From an uncultured bacterium (GTDB lineage Bacteria > Bacillota_I > Bacilli_A > RF39 > UBA660), in NCBI GenBank assembly GCA_949286645.1, contig CASEDN010000089.1:1-6184 (forward strand): a DNA stretch of 6,184 nt, in the 5' to 3' direction. The position numbers and the translations under genes were made by a program. The notes under the pieces were generated by a model. That model saw nothing but the letters and a program-made list of their open reading frames with translations. It was not told the DNA's origin and ran no database searches. Each line of letters starts with the position of its first letter. Position 1 is the first letter of the stretch. This document shows, in pieces, positions 1 through 6,184 of this stretch.

Positions 1-687
1 AAAAGAAAAGATAAACCAATGTTTAAGAATCCATCTCTTTTAATAGTGGATGAAGCATCTATTTTAAAAGAGAAAGTTAGTAACTCTTATGAAGGTTATA
101 TAAATGAAAATATGCTAAAGACTATGATTGATGACATAAGTTACATTATTGGAGATAAAGAATCAGGAGAAAAAATTATTAATATAATTGAAACCTTTTA
201 TGATAAACTTGATATTCTTATTAAAAGTAAATATATGAGTGAGGATAATAATTATAAAATATATAGTAAAGAAGTGATTAATACTTTAAAAGACGATATT
301 TTATTACTATTTAATAGTTTAAGTAATTTTAGAAAAGAGTTAGAGTTTTATCAAAATAGTGGTGATTTAATATATTTAAAACGATTATTAAAAAAATATA
401 CTAATATTTTATATGATATGATAAAGACTGATAGTGAACATAGATATTATTTTCATTTTCAGCCTAATAGGAATAATTCTATATCTATAAAGTATGGTAG
501 GAAAGATATTTACTCTTTATCAGCATCTTTATTTGCTAATAATAAATATGGTAAAGTATTTACTGATTCTAATATAGTTGGTAATGATGATTATAATACC
601 TTTATAGAAAGTCTAGGATTAGATAAAATAGATGATATAGAGATAGTTAAAGAGTATTCTTTAGGTAATAATAAAGTAAAGAGATAG
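1..687 (+). pseudogene. Truncated, motif-less DinG-type helicase paralog (5' end outside window)
   Basis: The frame is open from base 1. The six codons before the first ATG (base 19) already align with the intact helicase downstream (KRKDKP against its KRDNND), and that ATG has no ribosome binding site, so the gene almost certainly begins before the window. The visible protein matches residues about 213-447 of the neighbouring helicase: the Walker B segment, the arch-like insert and the segment up to KEY. Shared stretches include PSLLIVDEA, the RKDIY region and YGKVFT. The Walker B box reads DEAS instead of DEAH, and motif III reads TDSN instead of TSAT. The whole second helicase domain is missing: after KEY the protein jumps to LGNNKVKR, which resembles the extreme C-terminus of the intact copy (LGITKVKK). 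This suggests an in-frame internal deletion of about 210 codons in a tandem duplicate. Helicase activity is not expected. It could be a pseudogene or a retained non-catalytic protein; the long open frame leaves both possible. Confidence 0.72.
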
Positions 688-719
688 TTATGGTAGAAGT
701 AGCTATCTCTTTACTTTTT
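673..719 (+). terminator. Intrinsic terminator overlapping the end of the helicase remnant
   Basis: A perfect 15-bp inverted repeat (AAAGTAAAGAGATAG at 673-687, CTATCTCTTTACTTT at 703-717) flanks a 15-base loop and ends in TTTTT (715-719). The left arm is exactly the last four codons plus the TAG stop of the upstream gene, so coding sequence and terminator share bases. The right arm also overlaps the probable -35 of the next gene. Confidence 0.8.
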
Positions 720-738
720 GCCTAAAATATGCTATAAT
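710..738 (+). promoter_or_regulatory. Probable promoter of the intact helicase gene
   Basis: TATAAT (733-738) is a perfect -10 and is preceded by TGC, giving an extended -10 (TGCTATAAT). A weak -35, TTTACT at 710-715, lies 17 bases upstream and sits inside the right arm and T-run of the preceding terminator. Transcription would start near 745, leaving about 20 bases of leader. That leader contains the ribosome binding site AAGGGGGA (753-760), 6 bases before the ATG. No Gram-positive LexA-type operator (CGAAC-N4-GTTCG) is visible here. Confidence 0.7.
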
Positions 739-766
739 AAACACTAATTAAAAAGGGGGATTCTTT

Positions 767-2764
767 ATGAATATATGGAAAGAAAAATTAGACTTTGATT
801 CTAAATTGTATGAAGATGTTGATGTGTTTTTTGAAAATCTACATGATAATGATACTTTAGAATATCGTTCTGTACAACATACTATGGCTTTAGATATAGT
901 AGATGCTATTAAAAATAAAGAAATATTATTGATGGAAGCTGAAGTAGGTAGTGGTAAGTCTTGGGGTTATTTAGTTCCCTTATTATATGCGAGTAAGAAT
1001 AATGAAAATTTTAAAGGGTTTTTAATTTCTACATCTTCTATTGCATTACAAGAACAGTTAAAAACAGAAATAGAAAATATTTCTAAAATGATAGGTATAG
1101 ACATTCCGGTTACTATTGCTAAGGGACGTAATAATTTTATTTGTAAAAGACGTCTTGATGATTATATTAGACATCATGATGAAGATGAAAAGTTAAAAGA
1201 AATAGAAAAGAAAGTTAATGCTGGATATATTGATAAAGAAGAATATCAAGATATACCTAGTCACATTTGGAAAAGAATAAATATTAATTATGTTAATTGC
1301 TATAATTGTGTATATAAAGATAGCTGTGAGTATATGTTGAATCGTAAAAAATGGCCTGGATCTAAGTATGTTATTTGTAATCATGATTTACTTGTAGAAT
1401 CATTAAAAAGAGATAATAATGATTTGATATTACAAGATCCATCTATATTAGTCGTAGATGAAGCGCATAATTTAGAGGATAAAGTTAGGAACTCTTATAA
1501 AAATAGTATTTCTAAAAGTCATTTAGAAGCTTTAATATTAAAAATTGACTTTATGATAAGTGAAGATGAAAGCCTTGATACTTATGAAGATAACCTTATT
1601 ATAGAATCTTTAAATAAAGTATTTAGAATGATAAGTACAAAGGCAAAGTATAAGTATCGTAAAAATGCTAAAGAAAATATCGAAGTTTTTGATGAAGAAA
1701 CAAGTGGTTTCGATTTATCTTTACCTTTAAAAGAAGAAATAATTAAACTAAATAAAATGCTTGCTGGATTTATTGACAATGCCACTAATTATAAATATTT
1801 AGATAAAAGACTTATTGCTTCTATTAACACTTTGAAAAGTTATGCTAATGTTTTTAAAGATTTAATTAGTGATAATAGTAAGAATATTTATTGGGTATCT
1901 TTTCTTCCTAATACTAAGGATCATATAACATTAGAATATGTTAGGAAAGATATTTATAAAGAAGCTTCTAGACTTTTAAACAATGATAATTATGGTAAAG
2001 TATTTACTTCTGCTACTATGACTACTGGAAACGGTGATTATAACTATTTTGCTAATAATTTAGGTCTTGATAGAATAAATGGTGTTCCTATAATTAAAGA
2101 ATATCCTGGAAAATCTCCTTTCGATTATGATAATAATGCTCTTTTATATTTAAGTGATGATTGTCTATCTCCAAAGAGTTTGGATCGTGATTTATATCTA
2201 GATATTCTTGCTAGTAAAATAGATGAGTTAATTAATATTACTGAAGGAAGAAGTTTAGTGTTATTTACTTCTAAAGAAGATATGAGAAGAGTTTATCAAA
2301 AAGTAACTATGAATAATCATGCTTTTAATATTATGTTACAAACTGATGATGTTAGTGCGGATACATTAAAAGAAAGATTTAAAGAGGATGAACAATCTGT
2401 TTTATTTGCAACTGGTTCATTTTTTGAAGGAATTGACGTAAAGGGAGAAGCCTTAGAAAATGTTATTATTACTAAGTTACCTTTTCCTGTAGTTAATCCT
2501 ATTATAGAAGAAAAAGCAAGCCATTTTAGGGATGGTTTTAGAGAAGTGTATTTACCTGAAATGATAATTAAATTAAAACAGGGAGCAGGTAGATTAATTA
2601 GAAGTTCTACTGATAAAGGTATTGTTTCAATACTTGATCCTAGATATAAAGAGTATGAAGATGTAATATTAGAGTCTTTACCATTTAATAATGTTACTAC
2701 TGATATTGAAGCGGTAAAAGATTTTGTTACTAATAAATTAGGTATAACTAAAGTGAAAAAATAG
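767..2764 (+). CDS. dinG: DinG/XPD-like Fe-S cluster ATP-dependent DNA helicase
   Basis: This is a superfamily 2 helicase of the XPD/DinG type, 665 residues. Motifs in order: Q-like element around R34-Q37; Walker A in EAEVGSGKS (57-65); motif Ia around STSSIALQEQ (88-97); four Fe-S ligand cysteines at C126, C178, C181 and C187; DEAH Walker B at 231-234; a variable arch-like insert (about 245-375); TSATM (414-418); second-domain motifs SLVLFT (496-501), FFEGIDVKG (552-560) and QGAGRLIR (605-612). All catalytic motifs are intact. Family members unwind DNA 5'-3' and resolve R-loops and other structured or replication-blocking DNA in the cytoplasm; that role is taken from the family. The protein lacks the N-terminal 3'-5' exonuclease-like domain of the long Bacillus/Staphylococcus DinG (about 900 residues), so in architecture it resembles E. 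coli DinG/YoaA. The start has the strong site AAGGGGGA 6 bases upstream. The gene ends in TAG, 10 bases before the next promoter, with no terminator of its own. DinG versus YoaA-like cannot be settled here. Confidence 0.9.
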   Translation: MNIWKEKLDFDSKLYEDVDVFFENLHDNDTLEYRSVQHTMALDIVDAIKNKEILLMEAEVGSGKSWGYLVPLLYASKNNENFKGFLISTSSIALQEQLKTEIENISKMIGIDIPVTIAKGRNNFICKRRLDDYIRHHDEDEKLKEIEKKVNAGYIDKEEYQDIPSHIWKRININYVNCYNCVYKDSCEYMLNRKKWPGSKYVICNHDLLVESLKRDNNDLILQDPSILVVDEAHNLEDKVRNSYKNSISKSHLEALILKIDFMISEDESLDTYEDNLIIESLNKVFRMISTKAKYKYRKNAKENIEVFDEETSGFDLSLPLKEEIIKLNKMLAGFIDNATNYKYLDKRLIASINTLKSYANVFKDLISDNSKNIYWVSFLPNTKDHITLEYVRKDIYKEASRLLNNDNYGKVFTSATMTTGNGDYNYFANNLGLDRINGVPIIKEYPGKSPFDYDNNALLYLSDDCLSPKSLDRDLYLDILASKIDELINITEGRSLVLFTSKEDMRRVYQKVTMNNHAFNIMLQTDDVSADTLKERFKEDEQSVLFATGSFFEGIDVKGEALENVIITKLPFPVVNPIIEEKASHFRDGFREVYLPEMIIKLKQGAGRLIRSSTDKGIVSILDPRYKEYEDVILESLPFNNVTTDIEAVKDFVTNKLGITKVKK

Positions 2765-2774
2765 AATAAAATAT

Positions 2775-2803
2775 TTGACAAGTGAATAAAATAATAGTAT
2801 ATT
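2775..2803 (+). promoter_or_regulatory. Promoter of the asnB-asnS operon
   Basis: A consensus -35 TTGACA (2775-2780) is followed after exactly 17 bases by TATATT (2798-2803), which matches five of six -10 positions. Transcription should begin around 2809-2811, just upstream of T-box Stem I. It is the best sigma-A-type promoter in the window. This fits an arrangement in which initiation is constitutive and control comes from attenuation in the leader. Confidence 0.85.
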
Positions 2804-2821
2804 AATAACATCAAAACAATG

Positions 2822-3092
2822 ATGAAAAGAAGTAACTATTTCTAATCTTTTATAGAGAGCTTGTGGTTGGTGGAAACAAGTAAAGTGTGAGTAGTGAATA
2901 ACATTTCGGAGTGCTTAAAGAAATTAAGTAGACTAAGCCGGGTGCAAACCGTTACATTTGCTAGATTTGATAGAATCGAAAAGTGATTATAAAGTAAGTA
3001 AAATATTCCTTTATAATAAATTGGGTGGCACCGCGGAAGACTAGTTTCGTCCCATAGTACTATAAGTATTATGGTATGAGACTAGTCTTTTT
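2822..3092 (+). promoter_or_regulatory. T-box riboswitch, asparagine (AAC) specifier
   Basis: This tRNA-sensing leader controls asnB-asnS. Stem I is recognisable: GAAA (2824-2827) pairs with TTTC (2904-2907); AGTA (2831-2834) faces GAATAACA (2896-2903) in the specifier loop; ACTA (2835-2838) pairs with TAGT (2892-2895). The specifier is AAC at 2900-2902, following the usual GAA-N-codon-A pattern. AGAGAGC (2854-2860) and the apical GGTTGGTG loop, closed by CTTGT/ACAAG, follow. A Stem II-type segment GCCGGGTGCAAACCGTTA lies near 2937-2954. Stem III is ATTATAAAG (2986-2994) with CTTTATAAT (3009-3017). The T-box sequence GGGTGGCACCGCGG is at 3023-3036. Its bulge TGGC (3026-3029) would pair with an acceptor end GCCA, meaning discriminator G, as expected for tRNA-Asn. 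Uncharged tRNA-Asn should stabilise pairing of the T-box sequence with CGTCCC (3048-3053) and block the terminator. This leader fills the only gene-free stretch longer than 300 bases. Confidence 0.95.
3037..3092 (+). terminator. T-box attenuator terminator
   Basis: A long hairpin: the left arm 3037-3060 starts AAGACTAGT, the loop TATAA is 3061-3065, and the right arm 3066-3089 ends ACTAGTCTT. It has one internal C-T mismatch and a few G-T pairs, and is followed by a T-run (3088-3092). The left arm contains CGTCCC (3048-3053), needed for the antiterminator, so the two folds exclude each other. It probably also stops read-through from the helicase gene when Asn-tRNA is well charged. Confidence 0.92.
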
Positions 3093-3105
3093 ATTATTTA
3101 TTAGA

Positions 3106-3112
3106 AAAGGAG
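3106..3112 (+). promoter_or_regulatory. Ribosome binding site of asnB (decides the start)
   Basis: AAAGGAG lies 8 bases before the ATG at 3121. It supports this start over the in-frame ATG at 3076, which lies inside the right arm of the attenuator hairpin and would add 15 residues before the catalytic Cys. Confidence 0.88.
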
Positions 3113-3120
3113 AGATTATT

Positions 3121-4704
3121 ATGTGTGGTTTTAAAGTTTACACAAAAAGAGATATTAGTAAAAAAGAATTTTTAGAAGGGTTTTCAAAAATAAAATTTAG
3201 AGGACCTGATATGAGTAGAGTTATAGAATATGACTTTGGAATCTTTGGATTTCATAGACTATCTATTATGGGGTTAAGTGAAGAAGGGATGCAACCTTTT
3301 ACAAGAGATGGTAATGTTTTAGTTTGTAATGGAGAAGTTTATGGATTTCATAAAATTAAAGATGAATTAATCCATGATGGTGTTAAATTTATTAGTGAAA
3401 GTGATTGTGAAGTATTACTTCCTATGTATGAAAAATATGGACTAGATATGTTTAAAATGCTAGATAGTGAGTTTGCTCTTGTTCTTTATGATTCTAAGAA
3501 GAAAGATTATGTAGCTGCAAGAGATCCTATTGGTATTAGAGCGATGTTTTATGGCTATTCTAAAGTGAGTCATTCTATTATGTTTGCTAGTGAAGCGAAA
3601 GCATTAGTAGACTTATGTAGTGAGGTATATCCCTTTCCCCCAGGACATTATTATGCAGATGGGGAGTTTAAAGAGTATGTAGATATGACTAAAGTAGAGT
3701 CTTTTATTAGTGATGATTTAGAGAAAATATATCCTGAGATTCATAAAAGATTAGTAGAGGGAGTTAAGAAAAGATTGGATTCTGATGTACCTCTTGGTTT
3801 TCTATTAAGTGGAGGACTTGATTCTAGTTTAGTATGTTCTATAGCATCTAAAATATTAGAAAAACCTGTTCATACCTTTGCTATTGGTATGGATATAGAT
3901 GCTATTGATTTGAAATATGCTAAACAAGTAGCAGATTATATAGGTAGTATTCATCATGAAGTTATTATTACAAGAGATGATGTTATTAAAGCCTTAAAAG
4001 ATGTAATATATCGTTTAGAGACATGGGATATTACAACTATTAGAGCATCTATTGGTATGTATTTACTTTCTAAATGGATTAGAGAAAATACTGATATTAG
4101 AGTAATATTAACAGGAGAAGTTAGTGATGAGTTATTTGGTTATAAATATACTGACTTCGCTCCATCTCCACAAGAGTTCCAAAAAGAAAGTGAGAAAAGA
4201 GTTAGAGAGCTTCATATGTATGATGTACTAAGAGCGGATAGATGTATTTCTAGTTGTTCTTTAGAAGCGAGAGTCCCCTTTGCAGATTTAGATTTTGTCC
4301 ATTATGTGATGAGTATTGATCCTAAACTTAAGATGAATGCTTATGGTATGGGAAAATATTTACTTCGTAAATCTTTTGAAGGAGATTATTTACCAGAGAA
4401 TATCTTATATAGAGAAAAGGCTGCTTTTAGTGATGCAGTAGGGCATTCATTAGTTGATGATTTAAAAGAATATGCAGAGAGTTTATATACAGATGAAGAA
4501 TATGAGGAGAAAATTAAAATGTATGATAAACATACTCCATTTACTAAAGAGTCATTGTTATATCGTGAGATATTTGAAGAGTTTTATCCTGGTAGAAGTG
4601 ATTTAATAGTAGATTACTGGATGCCTAATAAAGACTGGGATGGCTGTGAAGTAGATGATCCAAGTGCTAGAGTTTTATCTAACTATGGAGATAGTGGTAA
4701 ATAA
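3121..4704 (+). CDS. asnB: Asparagine synthetase B, glutamine-hydrolysing
   Basis: It converts aspartate, ATP and glutamine to asparagine, AMP, PPi and glutamate in the cytoplasm. The 527-residue protein has an N-terminal class II glutaminase domain (about 2-185). Removal of Met exposes catalytic Cys2 (MCGF), and RGPD (27-30), HRLSIM (45-50), NGEVYG (70-75) and SDCEV (94-98) line that site. The synthetase domain (about 205-515) has the PP-loop SGGLDSS (230-236), the TTIRAS segment (305-310), EARVPF (382-387) and the lysine of REKAAFSD (K433), equivalent to the catalytic lysine of E. coli AsnB. Residues align along the whole E. coli-type AsnB, including the tail YREIFEEFYP and the NDPSGRA-like DDPSARV. 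The start at 3121 is fixed by Cys2 and the ribosome binding site. The motif usually written GEGSDE reads GEVSDE (332-337); the catalytic Glu is kept. It is first in the operon after the Asn T-box, with asnS 33 bases downstream. It could be a divergent AsnB-like enzyme, but the T-box argues for true asparagine synthesis. Confidence 0.95.
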   Translation: MCGFKVYTKRDISKKEFLEGFSKIKFRGPDMSRVIEYDFGIFGFHRLSIMGLSEEGMQPFTRDGNVLVCNGEVYGFHKIKDELIHDGVKFISESDCEVLLPMYEKYGLDMFKMLDSEFALVLYDSKKKDYVAARDPIGIRAMFYGYSKVSHSIMFASEAKALVDLCSEVYPFPPGHYYADGEFKEYVDMTKVESFISDDLEKIYPEIHKRLVEGVKKRLDSDVPLGFLLSGGLDSSLVCSIASKILEKPVHTFAIGMDIDAIDLKYAKQVADYIGSIHHEVIITRDDVIKALKDVIYRLETWDITTIRASIGMYLLSKWIRENTDIRVILTGEVSDELFGYKYTDFAPSPQEFQKESEKRVRELHMYDVLRADRCISSCSLEARVPFADLDFVHYVMSIDPKLKMNAYGMGKYLLRKSFEGDYLPENILYREKAAFSDAVGHSLVDDLKEYAESLYTDEEYEEKIKMYDKHTPFTKESLLYREIFEEFYPGRSDLIVDYWMPNKDWDGCEVDDPSARVLSNYGDSGK

Positions 4705-4705
4705 A

Positions 4706-4714
4706 TGGTATAAT
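4706..4714 (+). promoter_or_regulatory. Possible internal promoter for asnS (extended -10)
   Basis: TGGTATAAT in the 33-base gap between asnB and asnS is a perfect TATAAT (4709-4714) with an upstream TGn. The hexamer 17 bases upstream, TGGAGA (4686-4691), matches TTGACA at four of six positions and lies in the asnB coding end. A start near 4721 would leave a very short leader still holding the asnS ribosome binding site. In AT-rich DNA such matches arise by chance, so this is tentative. Confidence 0.4.
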
Positions 4715-4737
4715 AAATATGAAAGAGAGGAATAATT

Positions 4738-6120
4738 ATGGTAATTGATGCAAAAAAATTATATGATGAAATTGATGAATATATGGATAAAGAAGTAGTG
4801 TTAGAAGGATGGATTAGAAATCATCGTAAACAAAAAGAGTTTGGTTTTATAGATTTTTCTGATGGTACTTGTTTTAAACATATACAAGTTGTTTATGATA
4901 ATAAGTTAGAAGATTTTGAAGAAATACAAAAATATCATGTTGGTAGTGCTATTAGAGTGAAAGGTTTAGTAGTTAAATCACCTAAGGAAGGGCAACCTTT
5001 TGAAATACAGGCAAGTGAAGTTATATTACTAGGAGAGTGTCCAGAAGATTATCCAATTCAACCTAAGAAACACTCTCGTGAGTTTTTAAGAGAACAAGCT
5101 TATCTTAGACCTAGAACTAACTTGTTTCAAGCAGTATTTAGAGTTAGAAGTGTAGCAGCTTATGCTATTCATAAATATTTCCAAGATAGAGGCTATGTTT
5201 ACTTCCATGCTCCATTAATTACAGCAAGTGACTGTGAAGGAGCAGGAGAGATGTTTCATGTAACATGTCTTGATTTAGAGAATATTCCAAAAGTAGATGG
5301 TAAAGTAGATTATAGTAAAGATATGTTTTCTAAACCTACATCATTAACAGTTTCAGGACAATTAGAAGCAGAGACATTCGCTCTTGCTTACAAGAAAACT
5401 TATACTTTTGGTCCTACTTTTAGAGCAGAGAACTCTAATACTAAAGTACATGCTAATGAGTTTTGGATGATTGAACCTGAGATTGCTTTTTGTGATTTAA
5501 ATGGGGATATGGAAATTATGGAGGAAATGTTAAAATATGTAGTTAGTTATGTATTAGAACATTGTAAAGATGAAATGGAGTTTTTAGATAAATTTGTAGC
5601 GAAAGGACTACTTGATAAACTTACTAAGTTAGTTAATTCTAAATTTACAAGAGTTACTCATAAAGAGGTTATAGACATATTACAAAAAGCTGATGTTAAA
5701 TGGGAATTCGAACCAAAACAAGGTGAAGATATTGCAAAAGAACATGAGAAATATATTACAGAATATTTCGACGGACCAGTATTTATTACTGATTGGCCTA
5801 AAGATATTAAAGCTTTCTATATGAAACAAAATCCTGATGGTGAAACTGTTGCAGCAGTTGACTTAGAAGTACCTGGTGCAGGAGAGATAATGGGTGGTAG
5901 TCAAAGAGAAGAAGACTACGACAAATTAGTCGCTCGTATGGATGAATTAGGTATGGATAAAGATGAACTTGACTGGTACATTAATCTACGTAAGTATGGT
6001 GGTTGTGTTCATTCAGGATTTGGTATGGGTTTTGAAAGACTTTTAATCTATTTAACAGGTGTTGAAAATATAAGAGATGTTATACCATATCCAAGAACAC
6101 CTAGTAACTGTGAGTTTTAA
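4738..6120 (+). CDS. asnS: Asparaginyl-tRNA synthetase
   Basis: This class IIb aminoacyl-tRNA synthetase charges tRNA-Asn with asparagine in the cytoplasm, in two steps via Asn-AMP. An N-terminal OB-fold anticodon-binding domain (about 18-105, EVVLEGWIRNHRKQKEFGFIDF) precedes the catalytic core. Motif 1 spans about 136-160. Motif 2 is PTFRAENSN...FWMIEPEIAF (226-251), with R229 as the ATP-contacting arginine. Motif 3 is GFGMGFERLLIYLTG (427-441), with R434. Assignment to AsnRS rather than AspRS rests on the LDLENIP insert, TVSGQL (204-209), GGSQREE (386-392) and the C-terminus DVIPYPRTPSNCEF, all very close to E. coli AsnRS. Its 460 residues match the E. coli length and exceed the roughly 430 of Bacillus subtilis, because of the insert at about 176-200. 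GAGAGG lies 7 bases before the ATG. It is cotranscribed with asnB under the Asn T-box. Stops are doubled (TAATAA). Confidence 0.97.
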   Translation: MVIDAKKLYDEIDEYMDKEVVLEGWIRNHRKQKEFGFIDFSDGTCFKHIQVVYDNKLEDFEEIQKYHVGSAIRVKGLVVKSPKEGQPFEIQASEVILLGECPEDYPIQPKKHSREFLREQAYLRPRTNLFQAVFRVRSVAAYAIHKYFQDRGYVYFHAPLITASDCEGAGEMFHVTCLDLENIPKVDGKVDYSKDMFSKPTSLTVSGQLEAETFALAYKKTYTFGPTFRAENSNTKVHANEFWMIEPEIAFCDLNGDMEIMEEMLKYVVSYVLEHCKDEMEFLDKFVAKGLLDKLTKLVNSKFTRVTHKEVIDILQKADVKWEFEPKQGEDIAKEHEKYITEYFDGPVFITDWPKDIKAFYMKQNPDGETVAAVDLEVPGAGEIMGGSQREEDYDKLVARMDELGMDKDELDWYINLRKYGGCVHSGFGMGFERLLIYLTGVENIRDVIPYPRTPSNCEF

Positions 6121-6121
6121 T

Positions 6122-6151
6122 AAAGAAAGACATCATTTGATGTTTTTCTTT
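6122..6151 (+). terminator. Probable intrinsic terminator after asnS
   Basis: AAAGAAAGACATC (6122-6134) pairs with GATGTTTTTCTTT (6139-6151) across a 4-base loop: 13 bp with one G-T pair. The stem contains five consecutive T (6143-6147), so the working terminator may be the short inner hairpin followed by that run. It begins two bases after the asnS stop codon and closes the operon. The hairpin is AT-rich and probably moderate in strength. Confidence 0.7.
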
Positions 6152-6154
6152 GCC

Positions 6155-6183
6155 TTTTAATTTAAAGATACTTATAGTATAAT
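6155..6183 (+). promoter_or_regulatory. Probable promoter of the next gene (gene outside window)
   Basis: A perfect TATAAT occurs at 6178-6183. A poor -35 (TTTTAA, 6155-6160) lies 17 bases upstream. As before the helicase gene, a promoter follows closely on a terminator, which suggests a new transcription unit starting just beyond the window. The target cannot be seen. Confidence 0.45.
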
Positions 6184-6184
6184 G

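Noticed and set aside
19..21. ATG at base 19 as the true start of the helicase remnant
   Set aside because: The frame is open upstream to base 1, the codons there still resemble the intact helicase, and no ribosome binding site precedes this ATG.
1193..1384. Open frame of 63 codons on the minus strand
   Set aside because: It lies wholly within the helicase gene on the opposite strand, has biased composition (Ile/Phe-rich, as antisense of AT-rich coding DNA), and shows no recognisable family.
1582..1785. Open frame of 67 codons on the minus strand
   Set aside because: It lies opposite the arch-like insert of the helicase, with no recognisable motif and no support for expression.
2317..2814. 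Open frame of 165 codons on the minus strand
   Set aside because: It is antisense to the conserved second helicase domain, whose motifs explain the sequence. The product is low-complexity and its start lies in the asn promoter region.
2809..2824. Small CATC/GATG hairpin at the start of the leader
   Set aside because: It has only four base pairs and overlaps the base of T-box Stem I, so it is not a separate element.
3076..3120. Upstream in-frame ATG that would lengthen AsnB by 15 residues
   Set aside because: It lies inside the right arm of the attenuator hairpin and lacks a ribosome binding site. It would also bury the catalytic Cys, which must follow the initiator Met. The ATG at 3121 has a good AAAGGAG site.
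1..6184. Mobile element, CRISPR array, tRNA/rRNA gene or defence system
   Set aside because: No regularly spaced repeats, transposase-like proteins, terminal inverted repeats or tRNA-like cloverleafs were seen. The helicase duplicate is explained by paralogy without insertion-sequence signatures.

Overview
The window is AT-rich (roughly 30% G+C by eye, not counted). It favours A/T-ending codons such as AGA for Arg and TTA for Leu, has AGG-type ribosome binding sites, and carries a classical T-box leader. This points to a low-GC Gram-positive bacterium of the Firmicutes/Bacilli type, possibly a reduced-genome gut lineage. Trp residues are encoded by TGG and no in-frame TGA occurs in the genes, so nothing indicates the mycoplasma UGA=Trp code. 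The four coding stops are TAG, TAG, TAA and TAA. Everything identified lies on the + strand.

Layout: (1) 1-687, the 3' part of a damaged DinG-type helicase paralog, open at the left window edge. Its last codons form the left arm of an intrinsic terminator. (2) 710-2764, a promoter and an intact DinG/XPD-like Fe-S helicase of 665 residues, homologous to the damaged copy. (3) 2775-3092, a strong promoter and a complete T-box riboswitch with an AAC (Asn) specifier and a terminator. (4) 3121-4704, asnB, glutamine-hydrolysing asparagine synthetase. (5) 4738-6120, asnS, asparaginyl-tRNA synthetase, 33 bases after asnB, with a possible weak internal promoter. (6) 6121-6184, a terminator hairpin followed by the -10 element of a probable next promoter.

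Functionally, asnB and asnS form an asparagine supply-and-charging operon. When uncharged tRNA-Asn accumulates it should bind the T-box, stabilise the antiterminator and raise both Asn synthesis and Asn-tRNA charging. The helicase genes are a separate unit concerned with DNA maintenance. The intact helicase gene has no visible terminator of its own before the T-box promoter.

I see no undescribed system. The least ordinary items are the in-frame, motif-less helicase paralog next to its intact relative, the overlap of its stop codon, terminator and the next promoter, and a Gly-to-Val change in a conserved AsnB synthetase motif.
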